Assembly (NCBI GenBank): GCA_034928145.1
Contig: JAYFPE010000029.1
Location: 1 to 64,000 of the forward strand
Reading direction: 5' to 3'
Origin: Pelethousia sp034928145
GTDB lineage: Bacteria > Bacillota > Clostridia > Christensenellales > CAG-138
DNA length: 64,000 nucleotides
How positions within the stretch are numbered: the first letter of the stretch is position 1; the number at the start of each line of letters is the position of its first letter. Positions 42,269 to 51,597 of the stretch are shown piece by piece. Under the pieces are notes generated by a model that ran no database searches, had not been told where the DNA came from, and worked only from the letters and a program-made list of their open reading frames with translations. Made by a program: the position numbers and the translations under genes.

Positions 42269-42296
42269 GCGGCCTACTGGTATGTAGGCCGCTTTT
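42269..42296 (+). terminator. Terminator after glgP
   Basis: GCGGCCTAC and GTAGGCCGC with a six-base loop, then TTTT. Confidence 0.85.
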
Positions 42297-42300
42297 ATTG

Positions 42301-42306
42301 TATAAT
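42301..42306 (+). promoter_or_regulatory. -10 element almost touching the uvrC start
   Basis: TATAAT ends six bases before the uvrC ATG, so a transcript from it would start at or inside the start codon. Confidence 0.45.
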
Positions 42307-42312
42307 GCAGCC

Positions 42313-44151
42313 ATGAACCAAACGATCGAAGAAAAACTAAAGCTCCTGCCGGATGCGCCGGGCGTATACCGCATGTATGACGCGGCGGGGGAGGTCATTT
42401 ATGTTGGCAAGGCGGTAAATCTCAAAAACCGCGTGCGCCAATATTTCCAGCATGGGCCCAAGCAAGCCAAGGTGGCGGCCATGGTGAGCCATATCGAGGA
42501 TTTCGAGTATATCCTCACCGCCAATGAGACCGAGGCCCTCACGCTCGAGAGCAACCTCATCAAGTCTCTTAAGCCCCGCTATAACATCCTGCTCAAGGAC
42601 GATAAGCACTTCCCCTATGTGCGTCTGGATATCCGCAAGGATTTCCCCCGCTTCGAGGTGGTGCGGCGGGTGCAGAAGGATGGGGCGCGCTATTTTGGCC
42701 CCTACCTCTCGGCCATTGCCCTGCGGGATTCGCTCAACATGATCCGCGATGCCTTCCCGGTACGCCATTGCAAAAAGGACCTGGCCAAGGCTATCGCACG
42801 GGGCGAACGGCCCTGCCTGATGTATCACCTGGGCAAATGCTGCGCACCCTGCTCGGGCAAGGTGAGCCGGGAAGAATACCACGCCCTGCTCGATAGCGTT
42901 TGCCGCTTTCTAGAAGGCCATACGGAGCCGATCATTGCCCGGTTGAAGGCGGATATGGAGCAGGCGGCGGAAGCGATGGAATACGAGCGCGCGGCCCAGA
43001 TACGCGATAAAATCGCCGCCGTGCAGGGCCTGGGGGAAAAGCAGCAGGCCATCTCTACGGCCGGCGCCGTGCGGGATGTGTTCGCCCTTGCCCGGGATGA
43101 GCAGGACGCGGTGGTTTTCGCGCTGTTCGTGCGCGGCGGGAAGATCGTGGGTACGGAGCGGCTGCGCATGGCCTGCGAAGAGGAGAGCGGCCCCGAGGTG
43201 ATGGCCAACTTCATAAAGCAATATTATGCCGAGGATGTGCCTATCCCGCCCGAAGTGGTGGTGTACGAGCTGCCCGAGGAAGCCGAGGCCATCGAGGCCT
43301 GGCTTACAAAGATCCGGGGCCGCAGGGCCGCGCTGATCTGCCCGCAGCGGGGGGAAAAGCGAAGGCAGGCGGAGATGGCCTATGGGAATGGGCTGGATGC
43401 GATCAAGAAGGCCCGCGAATTGGAGCACCGCGCCTGGGAAAAGGGAGAGGGGGCCTTGGCCGCGCTTTGCGGAGCCATCGGCCTCGAAGTGCTGCCCACG
43501 CGCATGGAGTGCTACGACAATTCGCACATCCGGGGCCGGGATACGGTATCCGGCATGGTGGTTTTCCTCAACGGCCAGCCCGCGCCCAAGGAATACCGGC
43601 GCTTCCGCATGAAAGAAGAAGCCGGCGGCAACGACCTCGTTGCCATGCGGGAGGTGCTGACCCGGCGCTTTAGCAAGGCGCAGGAGGGGGATTCCAAATT
43701 CGCCCAGTTGCCGGACCTGCTGGTGGTGGATGGCGGCAAAGCGCAGCTCCAGGTGGCCTTGGAGGTTCTGGCGGAATTCGGCTTGGAGATACCCGCCATC
43801 GGCCTCGCCGAGCGCACGGAGACCATTTTGCTGCCGGGCGTGGAGGAACCGCTGGCCCTTTCGCGGCGCGACCCGGCCCTGCACCTGTTGCAGCGCATCC
43901 GCGACGAGGCGCATAGGTTCGCCATTACCTACCACAGGAGCCTGCGCGCCCGCAATGCCCTGATGAGTGAGCTGGACGCCATCGAGGGCATCGGCCCCAA
44001 ACGCAAACGGGCCTTGTTCGAGCATTTTATCACCCTGGATGCCATCAAGGAGGCGGATATTGCGGCCCTGGCCGCCGCGCCCGGCATGAACAGGCCGGCG
44101 GCGGAGAAAGTGCATGCGCATTTCCATATGGAAAATCCCGGGGATGCATGA
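42313..44151 (+). CDS. uvrC: Excinuclease ABC subunit C
   Basis: The 612-residue protein has the GIY-YIG nuclease domain (DAPGVYRMYDAAGEVIYVGKA), the Cys cluster KCCAPC, the UVR helix pair (EYERAAQIRDKI), the RNase H-like nuclease (MECYDNSHIRGRDTVSGMV, LVVDGGKAQL) and a C-terminal helix-hairpin-helix (AIEGIGPKRKRALFEHF). It makes both incisions in nucleotide excision repair. No Shine-Dalgarno precedes the ATG. It begins a run of four genes (uvrC, HAD, hprK, ROK). Confidence 0.96.
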   Translation: MNQTIEEKLKLLPDAPGVYRMYDAAGEVIYVGKAVNLKNRVRQYFQHGPKQAKVAAMVSHIEDFEYILTANETEALTLESNLIKSLKPRYNILLKDDKHFPYVRLDIRKDFPRFEVVRRVQKDGARYFGPYLSAIALRDSLNMIRDAFPVRHCKKDLAKAIARGERPCLMYHLGKCCAPCSGKVSREEYHALLDSVCRFLEGHTEPIIARLKADMEQAAEAMEYERAAQIRDKIAAVQGLGEKQQAISTAGAVRDVFALARDEQDAVVFALFVRGGKIVGTERLRMACEEESGPEVMANFIKQYYAEDVPIPPEVVVYELPEEAEAIEAWLTKIRGRRAALICPQRGEKRRQAEMAYGNGLDAIKKARELEHRAWEKGEGALAALCGAIGLEVLPTRMECYDNSHIRGRDTVSGMVVFLNGQPAPKEYRRFRMKEEAGGNDLVAMREVLTRRFSKAQEGDSKFAQLPDLLVVDGGKAQLQVALEVLAEFGLEIPAIGLAERTETILLPGVEEPLALSRRDPALHLLQRIRDEAHRFAITYHRSLRARNALMSELDAIEGIGPKRKRALFEHFITLDAIKEADIAALAAAPGMNRPAAEKVHAHFHMENPGDA

Positions 44152-44204
44152 TATATTGGATACATTGCGATCGATCATTCTGAAAGGATTTATATTGACC
44201 GGAA

Positions 44205-45005
44205 ATGTACAAACTATTGGTTCTTGACATCGACGATACCCTTACAACAGCAGCCTCGCGGGAGATACCCGCCCGCAACCTGGCGGCCATTCACCGGGCG
44301 CAGCAAGCGGGCATCCATATAACGGTAGCCACGGGCCGGGGTTATCTCGGCGCGTCCTATATATGGAGGCGATTGGGCCTGCAAGGCCCTGTAATTAACT
44401 ATGGCGGCGCGCTCGTGATGGATACGCGCACGGATCAGCCCATCCATACCGCCGAAGTGCAGCCCGAACTCGTAACGGAGGTGCTCGAGCTTGCCGCGGC
44501 TTCGAAGCTGCATGTGCATCTCTACCAAGGGGATACTGTGGTCTACGAAAAGGAAAGCGCATACGGCGAGGCCTACGCCAATAAGCTGGGCCTGCCCTAT
44601 TTGGTGGATCCGGATATCCGCCGCAAGGTTTGGCACAACGTGCCCAAGGTGTTGATCGTGACTGAGGATGATCGGGCCAAGCGCATGATCCCCGCCCTGC
44701 AAAAGCAGTATGCGGGCAGGCTCAAGGTATCGGGCTCCAGCCCGGGCTTTATCGAATTCAACAACCCCACGGCGCACAAGGGCAGCGCGGCCGCTTTTGT
44801 GGCGGAACATCTGGGCTTCACCCAGGCCCAAACCGTGGCCGTGGGGGATAATTCGCTGGATCTCGAAATGATCCGTTGGGCTGGGCTGGGCTGCGCCGTG
44901 GGCAACGCGGAGCCGGAGATACGGGCGGTCGCGGATCTGGTTCTGCCCGCCTGTGAGGATATGGCTGTGGAATACCTGATCGACAACGTGCTTTTGAAAG
45001 GATAA
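44205..45005 (+). CDS. HAD superfamily (Cof-type) phosphatase
   Basis: The 266-residue protein has HAD motifs I (LDIDDTL, nucleophile Asp), II (VATGRG), III (Lys in NPTAHKGSA) and IV (VAVGDNSLDLEMI), with a type C2b cap between. Cof-like enzymes dephosphorylate sugar phosphates or cofactors such as PLP and FMN. It lies 53 bases after uvrC and 4 bases before hprK, within the same run. Confidence 0.92.
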   Translation: MYKLLVLDIDDTLTTAASREIPARNLAAIHRAQQAGIHITVATGRGYLGASYIWRRLGLQGPVINYGGALVMDTRTDQPIHTAEVQPELVTEVLELAAASKLHVHLYQGDTVVYEKESAYGEAYANKLGLPYLVDPDIRRKVWHNVPKVLIVTEDDRAKRMIPALQKQYAGRLKVSGSSPGFIEFNNPTAHKGSAAAFVAEHLGFTQAQTVAVGDNSLDLEMIRWAGLGCAVGNAEPEIRAVADLVLPACEDMAVEYLIDNVLLKG

Positions 45006-45009
45006 GGCC

Positions 45010-45936
45010 ATGAGCATTTGCGTGCGGGCGGAGGAGTTGGCCCAGGAGTTGGGAATGGATATCCTTGAGCCGGGCAAGGGCACAATTTGTTTCCATTCGC
45101 CGGAAATCAGCCGGCCCGGCCTGCAGCTCACAGGGTTTTACGACCACTTTGACCCCCACAGGGTGCAGGTGATCGGCAATGCGGAGATGTATTACCTTTA
45201 CAGCCTCGCCGAGGATGCGCTGCGTGAGCGCATGGGCCGCTTTTTGGAAACGGAGATCCCCTGCATAGTCTGCGCCCGCGGCAAAACGCCGCCGGATATC
45301 GTGCTCGCTTGTGCGCACGAAAAGAAAGTGGCCATTTTCCGCACCCATCTCAACACCGACCAGGCGGGCCACGTGCTCAACAGCTTTATCGCAGCGCGTC
45401 TCTCCCGCCAGGTGCTCACCCACGGCGTGTTAATGGACATTTTCGGCGTGGGGGTGCTTCTTCGAGGCGAGAGCGGTGTGGGGAAGAGCGAAACCGCGCT
45501 GGAACTGATCCGTGCTGGACAGCGCCTGGTTGCGGATGACGTGGTGGAGGTGAGCCGCATCGGCGATAAGCTGGTGGGCCGCGCACCGGAGCGTATCCGC
45601 CACTTAATGGAGGTGCGCGGTATCGGCATCGTAGATGTGCGCTACCTTTATGGCGTGGGCGCGGTGCTGCCTGAAAAGGAGATTGACCTGGTGATCGATC
45701 TCAAGAACTACGACGACAAAGATCAATACTTCCGCCTGGGGCCCGAGCAGGAGCGCAGGGTGGATATTCTGGGCATACCCTTGCCCAATACGGTGATCCC
45801 GGTGAGTCCGGGGCGCAATCTGGCCATTGTGATAGAGGTGGCTGCCCGCAATTTCCGCCTCAAGCAGATGGGATATGATACGGCCGCGCAATTCGATTCT
45901 AGCTTCCTTCGGGGAGATGAGCAAAGGAGCAAATAG
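45010..45936 (+). CDS. hprK: HPr kinase/phosphorylase
   Basis: The 308-residue protein has the typical N-terminal domain and a C-terminal kinase domain with P-loop GESGVGKSETAL, followed by RLVADD, and the signature LMEVRGIGIVDV. It phosphorylates and dephosphorylates Ser46 of HPr and so controls carbon catabolite repression in Bacillota. It lies 5 bases before the ROK kinase gene, tying sugar phosphorylation to catabolite control. Confidence 0.96.
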   Translation: MSICVRAEELAQELGMDILEPGKGTICFHSPEISRPGLQLTGFYDHFDPHRVQVIGNAEMYYLYSLAEDALRERMGRFLETEIPCIVCARGKTPPDIVLACAHEKKVAIFRTHLNTDQAGHVLNSFIAARLSRQVLTHGVLMDIFGVGVLLRGESGVGKSETALELIRAGQRLVADDVVEVSRIGDKLVGRAPERIRHLMEVRGIGIVDVRYLYGVGAVLPEKEIDLVIDLKNYDDKDQYFRLGPEQERRVDILGIPLPNTVIPVSPGRNLAIVIEVAARNFRLKQMGYDTAAQFDSSFLRGDEQRSK

Positions 45937-45941
45937 GGTTT

Positions 45942-46892
45942 ATGTACCGGATCGGCGTTGACATCGGCGGCACCAATATTGCATTGGGCCTGTTGGATGA
46001 AGAACTGGAGCTTAAAGATAGCCGCAGCATCCCCTTCCAGCGGGGCGGGGAGCTGGTGGCCGCGCGTATCGCGGAGCAGGTGCGCTTGATGCTGGAAAAA
46101 GCAGGGGCCGGCGTAGAGGCTCTTTCCTGCATCGGCGTGGCTGTGCCTGGCAGCATCGACCCGGCGGGTGAGCTGGTGATCCATGCCTATAACCTGGATT
46201 TTCACAACGAGCCTCTGCGCGCGAGGATCGCGGCGCATTTTCCGGGCGTGTCCGTGGCCCTGGCCAACGACGCGGATGCCGCCGTTCTGGCTGAGCTTTA
46301 TAAAGGCGCATTGCAGGGCTGCAAAACCGCTGGGCTCTACACCTTGGGTACCGGCATCGGCGGGGGATTCGTCATCGGCGGCCGCCTGTTCCGCGGCGGC
46401 AGAGGAAACGGCATCGAGCCGGGGCATGTGGTGCTGGTGGATGGCGGGGAGATGTGCACCTGCGGGCTGGCGGGCTGCGTGGAGAGTTACTGCTCCGCCA
46501 CGGCCCTTATCCGCCAGGCCAGCCGCGCCATGACCGCCCATCCCGAAAGCCTGCTGCATCAAAAAACGGCTGGCGACCCCGCGGCCATGACGGCCAAGTT
46601 GGCCATCGACTGCGCCAAAGCAGGGGATGAAACCGCCCTAGCCGTGTTTCGGGCCTATGTTGGATACCTTGGTTCCGCCATTGCCTCCGTGATGAACATG
46701 CTGGATATGGAGGTCATCGCCATTGGCGGGGGCGTGAGCGGGGCGGGGGATTTCCTGTTTGAGCCGCTACGCCTGGATGTGAATTCCAAGTGCTTCTTTA
46801 AAAACCACGGCAGCGTGGTGCCCGCCCAAATGGGCAACGCGGCCGGCATGGTGGGTGCGGCCATGCTCCATCACAACGCCTGCAATGGCTAA
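45942..46892 (+). CDS. ROK family sugar kinase (glucokinase-like)
   Basis: The 316-residue protein has the ROK phosphate motif GVDIGGTNIALGL, NDADAAVLAE, GTGIGGGFVIGG and the zinc-binding motif CTCGLAGCVES with an upstream GIEPGHVVL (ExGH). IAIGGGVSGAG is the second phosphate loop. It phosphorylates glucose or a related hexose; specificity is uncertain. It closes the uvrC-HAD-hprK-ROK run. Confidence 0.9.
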   Translation: MYRIGVDIGGTNIALGLLDEELELKDSRSIPFQRGGELVAARIAEQVRLMLEKAGAGVEALSCIGVAVPGSIDPAGELVIHAYNLDFHNEPLRARIAAHFPGVSVALANDADAAVLAELYKGALQGCKTAGLYTLGTGIGGGFVIGGRLFRGGRGNGIEPGHVVLVDGGEMCTCGLAGCVESYCSATALIRQASRAMTAHPESLLHQKTAGDPAAMTAKLAIDCAKAGDETALAVFRAYVGYLGSAIASVMNMLDMEVIAIGGGVSGAGDFLFEPLRLDVNSKCFFKNHGSVVPAQMGNAAGMVGAAMLHHNACNG

Positions 46893-47008
46893 GCGCGTAA
46901 AGACCCCGTAATTGCGCCGGATTGGCAATGATTATCGAGATGTATAGGAAAAGTGACATGGACGGGCGTTAAGAACAAAATCGGATGTAGTGGCGTATAT
47001 TTTTAAGA

Positions 47009-47034
47009 AAATGGCCCTGTGCGGCCATTTTTTT
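47009..47034 (+). terminator. Terminator after the ROK gene
   Basis: AAATGGCC and GGCCATTT around a six-base loop, followed by TTTT. Confidence 0.8.
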
Positions 47035-47089
47035 GTGCCAAGGAACCGTTCATAAAGGTGGGAATTCCGTAAAAAAGTTATAAGTCTCG

Positions 47090-47118
47090 TTGACGATGTG
47101 AAAAAATGGTGATATTAT
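47090..47118 (+). promoter_or_regulatory. Promoter of the alanine/glycine symporter gene
   Basis: TTGACG, 17-base spacer, TATTAT. A leader of about 165 bases follows (to 47292), with a GTCGGGC/GCCGGAC stem near 47215-47232. It does not match the riboswitch classes I know. Confidence 0.65.
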
Positions 47119-47292
47119 TATTAAAAATTATCGGGATCGGGTTTGCGAGCGCTAATTTTCTTAACAAATTTTACGGGGAAAGTCAAGTCCTAACAAAATA
47201 TGTAAGGGGGGAGAGTCGGGCAAAAGCCGGACATGCATACCGGTTATACCTTAACGCAATTATCCATTATTTTAAGGAGGTAATAACACCAC

Positions 47293-48699
47293 ATGCTCGA
47301 TATCATTGGATTTTTAAACGATAATATTATTTGGGGCATTCCGATGCTCGTACTAATGATCGGCACAGGCCTCTACCTCACTGTGATAACCAAGGGCGTT
47401 ATTTTCCGCCACTTTGGCATTCTGATGAAATATACGACCGCCACCCTCTTTAAGAAGCAGGACCCTGCCGAGCAGGAAGAGGGAGCGATCACGCCCTTCC
47501 AGGCCGTGTGCACAGCACTTTCCGCTACCGTGGGCACGGGCAATATCGTAGGCGTGGCGCTGGCCATCGCCGTGGGCGGCCCGGGCGCTATGTTCTGGCT
47601 GTGGGTCTCCGCCCTCGTGGGCATGGTCACAAAGTATTCGGAGTGCATGCTCGCCGTTGCTTACCGCGATAAGAACAGCAGGGGCGAAATCATCGGCGGC
47701 CCTATGCAGTATATTACCAAGGGCCTTGGCAAGCGCTGGCTGGCCATTCTCTTCTGCATTTTCGGCTCCATTGCGGCCTTTGGCATCGGCGCTACCGTGC
47801 AGGCGAACTCCCTGGCAGGCGGTGTGAACGCTACCTTCAACATCCCCTTCTGGGTAATCGGCGTGATAGTAGCCATCCTGGCCGGCCTGGTGCTGATTGG
47901 CGGCATCAAGCGTATCTCCGCTACGGCTGAGATCCTGGTGCCCTTCATGGCCGTGTTCTACATTGTGGGCGCGATCGCCGTGCTGGTGGTTAACGCCGCG
48001 GCAATCCCGCAGGCTTTCGTGGATATTTTCAAATCCGCCTTCACGGGTGCGGCCCCGGTCGGCGGCTTCGCAGGCGCGACCATTATCTATGCGGCCCGCA
48101 TCGGCGTGGCCCGCGGCGTGTTCACGCATGAGGCGGGCATGGGTTCCGCGCCCATCGCCCACGCTTCCGCTTCTACGGATCATCCCGCCCGTCAGGGGCT
48201 CTGGGGCGCTTTCGAGGTGTTCTTCGACACCATCGTGATGTGCACCATCACCGGCCTGGTCATCCTAACCTCCGGGCGCTGGATGGAAAACCCCCAGCTC
48301 GAGAAGAACGCCATGAGCCAGGCGGCCTTTGCGGACGCCATTCCCCTGGGCCAGTATGTAGTAACCATCGGCTTGGTGCTCTTCGCATTTGCCACCATCA
48401 TCGCCTGGTACTACTACGGTGAAAAGTGCGTGGAGTTCCTCTTCCACGAGAACCGCTTTGTTATCCGCATTTACCAGGTTCTCTATACGGTGGCCGTATT
48501 CTTGGGCTGCGTAGCCTCTCTGGATGTGGTTTGGCTCTTTGCGGATTTCTTCAACGGCCTGATGGCGTTCCCGAACCTCTTCGCCCTTATCGCCCTCTCC
48601 CCGGTAATCAAGAAGCTCTCCGACGATCTCTTCGCGGATCCGCATCGCATCCGCCCGCGCCACACGGATTATTCCAGATTCATTAAGCTCAAGGGCTAA
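47293..48699 (+). CDS. Alanine/glycine:cation symporter (AGCS family)
   Basis: The 468-residue protein has about ten membrane helices and family motifs: ALSATVGTGNIVGVALAIAVGG, PGAMFWLWVSALVGM, TKYSECMLAVAYRD, GGPMQYI and FTHEAGMGSAPIAHASA. It imports alanine or glycine with sodium or protons. AAGGAGG precedes the ATG. It is monocistronic, with a strong terminator. Confidence 0.94.
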   Translation: MLDIIGFLNDNIIWGIPMLVLMIGTGLYLTVITKGVIFRHFGILMKYTTATLFKKQDPAEQEEGAITPFQAVCTALSATVGTGNIVGVALAIAVGGPGAMFWLWVSALVGMVTKYSECMLAVAYRDKNSRGEIIGGPMQYITKGLGKRWLAILFCIFGSIAAFGIGATVQANSLAGGVNATFNIPFWVIGVIVAILAGLVLIGGIKRISATAEILVPFMAVFYIVGAIAVLVVNAAAIPQAFVDIFKSAFTGAAPVGGFAGATIIYAARIGVARGVFTHEAGMGSAPIAHASASTDHPARQGLWGAFEVFFDTIVMCTITGLVILTSGRWMENPQLEKNAMSQAAFADAIPLGQYVVTIGLVLFAFATIIAWYYYGEKCVEFLFHENRFVIRIYQVLYTVAVFLGCVASLDVVWLFADFFNGLMAFPNLFALIALSPVIKKLSDDLFADPHRIRPRHTDYSRFIKLKG

Positions 48700-48730
48700 G
48701 CCGCGCGCGCAAAGCAAAATAATGAAACAT

Positions 48731-48758
48731 ACCCCTGCCGAATAACATCGGCAGGGGT
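48731..48758. terminator. Terminator between convergent genes
   Basis: ACCCCTGCCGA and TCGGCAGGGGT around six bases. Confidence 0.8.
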
Positions 48759-48782
48759 GTTTGCTGTTCAGGGGATTCTTTC

Positions 48783-49325
48783 TCAGCGGTCGTATAAATT
48801 GCCGCCGGCGCTGTCGCAGGCCACGATGGCGGGCATATCCTCGATGATAAAGCGGCGGATGGCCTCCGTGCCCAGTTCCGGGAAAGCCGCCATCTCCACC
48901 TTTTTGACGCTGCGGGCGATCAGCACGCCCGCCCCGCCCGTAACGGCAAAATAGACGGCACGGCCTCGCAGAGCCGCCAGCACGGCTGGGGAGCGGGGAC
49001 CTTTGCCAATCAGGGCCGTGGCCCCGGCCGAAAGGAGGGCGGGGGTGTAAACATCCATACGGGCGCTGGTGGTGGGGCCACAAGGGCCAATCACCTCACC
49101 TGGCGCAGCCGGGCAAGGCCCCGCGTAATAGATGGCGCAGGGCGCGGGCAGGGGCCACCCCTGCGGCAGGCGCGCTCCCTGCGTGCCTTGCAACATGGCA
49201 AAGAGCCGCTTGTGCGCCGCATCCCGGGCAGTGTAAAGCTCGCCTGAAAGAAGCACGGCCTCCCCGGCGCGCAGGCCAAGGATAGCTTCATTTGAAAGGG
49301 GCAGGCATATGCGCTTGTAGTCCAT
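48783..49325 (-). CDS. Class I fumarate hydratase beta subunit (FumB-type C-terminal domain)
   Basis: The 180-residue protein has the swivelling C-terminal domain of iron-sulfur fumarases and tartrate dehydratases: LRAGEAVLLSGELYTARDAAHKRL, AIYYAGP, GPTTSARMD, LIGKGP, AVTGGAGVL and SVKKVE. It forms the enzyme with the alpha subunit encoded upstream, whose stop overlaps this ATG (ATGA-type overlap). The likely reaction is fumarate to L-malate. Confidence 0.9.
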   Translation of the reverse strand: MDYKRICLPLSNEAILGLRAGEAVLLSGELYTARDAAHKRLFAMLQGTQGARLPQGWPLPAPCAIYYAGPCPAAPGEVIGPCGPTTSARMDVYTPALLSAGATALIGKGPRSPAVLAALRGRAVYFAVTGGAGVLIARSVKKVEMAAFPELGTEAIRRFIIEDMPAIVACDSAGGNLYDR

Positions 49326-50158
49326 CACAGCCTCCTGGAAGCGTGGCGGCAGGCGTGGCATTGCATATTGATCGCCACGGGCAGCCCGGCAATATGGGTG
49401 GGCATTTGGGCCATGTGCACGGCTAAGGCCGTCGTTTTGCCACCCAGGCCCATGGGACCGATGTTGCTTTGGTTGATGCGCGCGAGAACTTCCGCCTCCA
49501 TCCCGGCCAGCTCCGGCTCAGCACTGGGCTGGCCCAGCGGACGCAGCAGCTGGCGCTTGGCCAGCAGGGCCGCAGCCTCCATGGTGCCGCCGATGCCCAC
49601 GCCCACGACGCCCGGCGGGCAGGCGCAGGCCCCGGCGCAAAGGACTGTTTCCACCACGGCATCCAATACACCCGCCCTACCTTGAGCGGGGGTCAGCATA
49701 TAGATCCGGCTCATGTTTTCGCTGCCAAAGCCCTTGGGGGCGATGGTGAGCTCCAAGCTATCTCCGGGTACCAGGCGAATGTGCAGGATGGCGGGGGTGT
49801 TGTCGCCGGTATTCTCGCGCGAGAGCGCACCCACCACGGACTTGCGCAAATAGCCTTCGCGGTAACCCGCAGCCACACCCTCGTCGATCGCGGCGCTAAA
49901 ATCCCCCTCGATATGCACATCCTGGCCGATATCGGCAAAGACCACGGCCATGCCCGTATCCTGGCAACAGGGCCGCATCGCTGTGGCGGATAGGGCCGCG
50001 TTTTCCAAAAGCTGCTCCAGCACTGCCCGGGCGTGACCGGTCTCCTGTTCGCGGGCTTTTTCCAGCGCACAGGTTACGTCCCCGGGCAAGCAACAGCATG
50101 CCTCTATGCAGGCCTCCCGCACGGCACTAACGATGGCTTCGCTTTGTATAATGCGCAA
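49325..50158 (-). CDS. Class I fumarate hydratase alpha subunit
   Basis: The 277-residue protein holds the three Cys regions of the [4Fe-4S] site: CCQDTGMAVVF, AGACACPPGVVG and MQCHACR, with GVAAGYREGYLRKSVV and GIGGTMEAAALLAK. Fumarase is more likely than tartrate dehydratase given the divergent arginine operon, whose ArgH releases fumarate, but sequence alone does not decide. It starts with TTG, preceded by GGGGAG. Confidence 0.9.
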   Translation of the reverse strand: MRIIQSEAIVSAVREACIEACCCLPGDVTCALEKAREQETGHARAVLEQLLENAALSATAMRPCCQDTGMAVVFADIGQDVHIEGDFSAAIDEGVAAGYREGYLRKSVVGALSRENTGDNTPAILHIRLVPGDSLELTIAPKGFGSENMSRIYMLTPAQGRAGVLDAVVETVLCAGACACPPGVVGVGIGGTMEAAALLAKRQLLRPLGQPSAEPELAGMEAEVLARINQSNIGPMGLGGKTTALAVHMAQMPTHIAGLPVAINMQCHACRHASRRL

Positions 50159-50219
50159 AGATGCCGCTCCCCTCTTTGTTTTCTTTTCTTTGCTTCATTA
50201 TAGCACATCCAATCGCAGA

Positions 50220-50231
50220 TGCATATATGCA
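50220..50231. promoter_or_regulatory. Possible ArgR site
   Basis: TGCATATATGCA is a perfect palindrome resembling half of an ARG-box region; AT-rich sequence with another TGCA-A/T tract follows up to the argG promoter. It lies between fumarase and argG. Confidence 0.4.
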
Positions 50232-50263
50232 CCAATTATGCAAAATTAATTAATAAATATCCA

Positions 50264-50292
50264 TTGACAAGCGCCGCTGATATAGGTATAAT
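50264..50292 (+). promoter_or_regulatory. Sigma-A promoter of the arg operon
   Basis: TTGACA, 17-base spacer, TATAAT: a consensus promoter 31 bases before argG. Such strength suggests control by repression. Confidence 0.85.
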
Positions 50293-50323
50293 TATCAAAA
50301 ATAACCGAGATGGAGGAATAATT

Positions 50324-51550
50324 ATGAGCAAGCCCATCAAGAAAGTCGTTCTCGCCTATTCGGGCGGCCTGGATACTTCCGTTATGATCCCCTGGCTTAA
50401 GGAAAATTACGATAACTGCGAGGTTGTGGCCGTTTGTGCCGACGTCGGCCAGGGGACGGAACTGGAGGGGCTAGAGGAGAAGGCCCTCAAAACCGGCGCC
50501 TCCAAGCTCTATATCGAAGATCTGAAGAAAGAGTTCGTGGAGGATTATATATTCCCCACCCTCAAGGCCGGCGCCAAGTATGAATATGAATATTTATTGG
50601 GCACCTCTATCGCCCGGCCCGTGATCGCCAAGCGCATCGCCGAGATCGCTATCGCCGAAGGGGCGGACGCTATCGCCCACGGCTGCACGGGCAAGGGCAA
50701 TGACCAGGTGCGCTTCGAGTTGACCATCAAGGCCATGGCCCCGCAGATGGTAGTCATCGCACCCTGGCGCACATGGGAGCTCAAGAGCCGCGAGGATGAG
50801 ATCGACTATGCGGAGGCGCATAACATCCCCCTCAAGATCAAGCGCGAGACTAACTATTCCAAGGATAAAAACCTCTGGCACCTTTCCCACGAGGGGTTGG
50901 AGCTGGAAGACCCGGCCAACGAGCCCAACTGGGCCAACAGCTTCCTCGAACTGGGCGTGCTGCCCGAGGATGCGCCGGATACCCCTACCTATGTGAAGAT
51001 CGGGTTTGAAAAGGGCGTTCCCGTATCCCTTGACGGGGTAAAGATGGAGGGCGTCGCTTTGGTCGAAAAGCTCAACGAGTTGGGTGGTGCCAACGGCTGC
51101 GGCATTACGGATATGGTGGAGAACCGGCTGGTAGGCATCAAGTGCCGCGGCGTGTACGAGACCCCCGGCGGCAGCATCCTCTACAAGGCGCACCAATTGC
51201 TCGAGTCCATCTGCCTGGACCGGGATACCATGCACTACAAGGAGCTGGTAGCCTCCAAGATGGCGGAGCTGGTTTACGACGGCAAGTGGTTTACCACGTT
51301 GCACGAAGCCCTTGCCGCCTTTGTAGATGTAACCCAGGAGACCGTGACCGGCGAAGTGACCCTTAAGCTTTTCAAGGGCAATATCATCCCGGCCGGCATG
51401 ACCTCGGATTATTCCCTCTACAGCCAGGCCATCGCCACCTTTGGCGAGGATAACGTATACGACCAGAAGGATAGCATCGGCTTCATCACCCTCTTTGGCT
51501 TGCAGATCAAGACCAAGGCCCTGATGGAGCAGAAGATGAAGAATAAATAA
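50324..51550 (+). CDS. argG: Argininosuccinate synthase
   Basis: The 408-residue protein joins citrulline and aspartate using ATP. VVLAYSGGLDTSVMIPWL is the ATP pyrophosphatase loop; AHGCTGKGNDQVRFE is the citrulline/aspartate-binding signature. The ATG at 50324 has TGGAGGAA upstream. It is the first gene of a seven-gene arginine operon on the plus strand. Confidence 0.97.
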   Translation: MSKPIKKVVLAYSGGLDTSVMIPWLKENYDNCEVVAVCADVGQGTELEGLEEKALKTGASKLYIEDLKKEFVEDYIFPTLKAGAKYEYEYLLGTSIARPVIAKRIAEIAIAEGADAIAHGCTGKGNDQVRFELTIKAMAPQMVVIAPWRTWELKSREDEIDYAEAHNIPLKIKRETNYSKDKNLWHLSHEGLELEDPANEPNWANSFLELGVLPEDAPDTPTYVKIGFEKGVPVSLDGVKMEGVALVEKLNELGGANGCGITDMVENRLVGIKCRGVYETPGGSILYKAHQLLESICLDRDTMHYKELVASKMAELVYDGKWFTTLHEALAAFVDVTQETVTGEVTLKLFKGNIIPAGMTSDYSLYSQAIATFGEDNVYDQKDSIGFITLFGLQIKTKALMEQKMKNK

Positions 51551-51597
51551 GCGTAACCGTCAATAATTGGCGAGGCTATTCGGGAGAGCAATACGAA

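Noticed and set aside
42910..44178. Minus-strand frame of 422 codons across uvrC
   Set aside because: It is a GC-rich shadow of uvrC with no recognisable domain and no ribosome binding site.
47125..47292. Glycine riboswitch in the symporter leader
   Set aside because: GGGGGGAGAG looks like the start of one, but the conserved core and the second half are missing.
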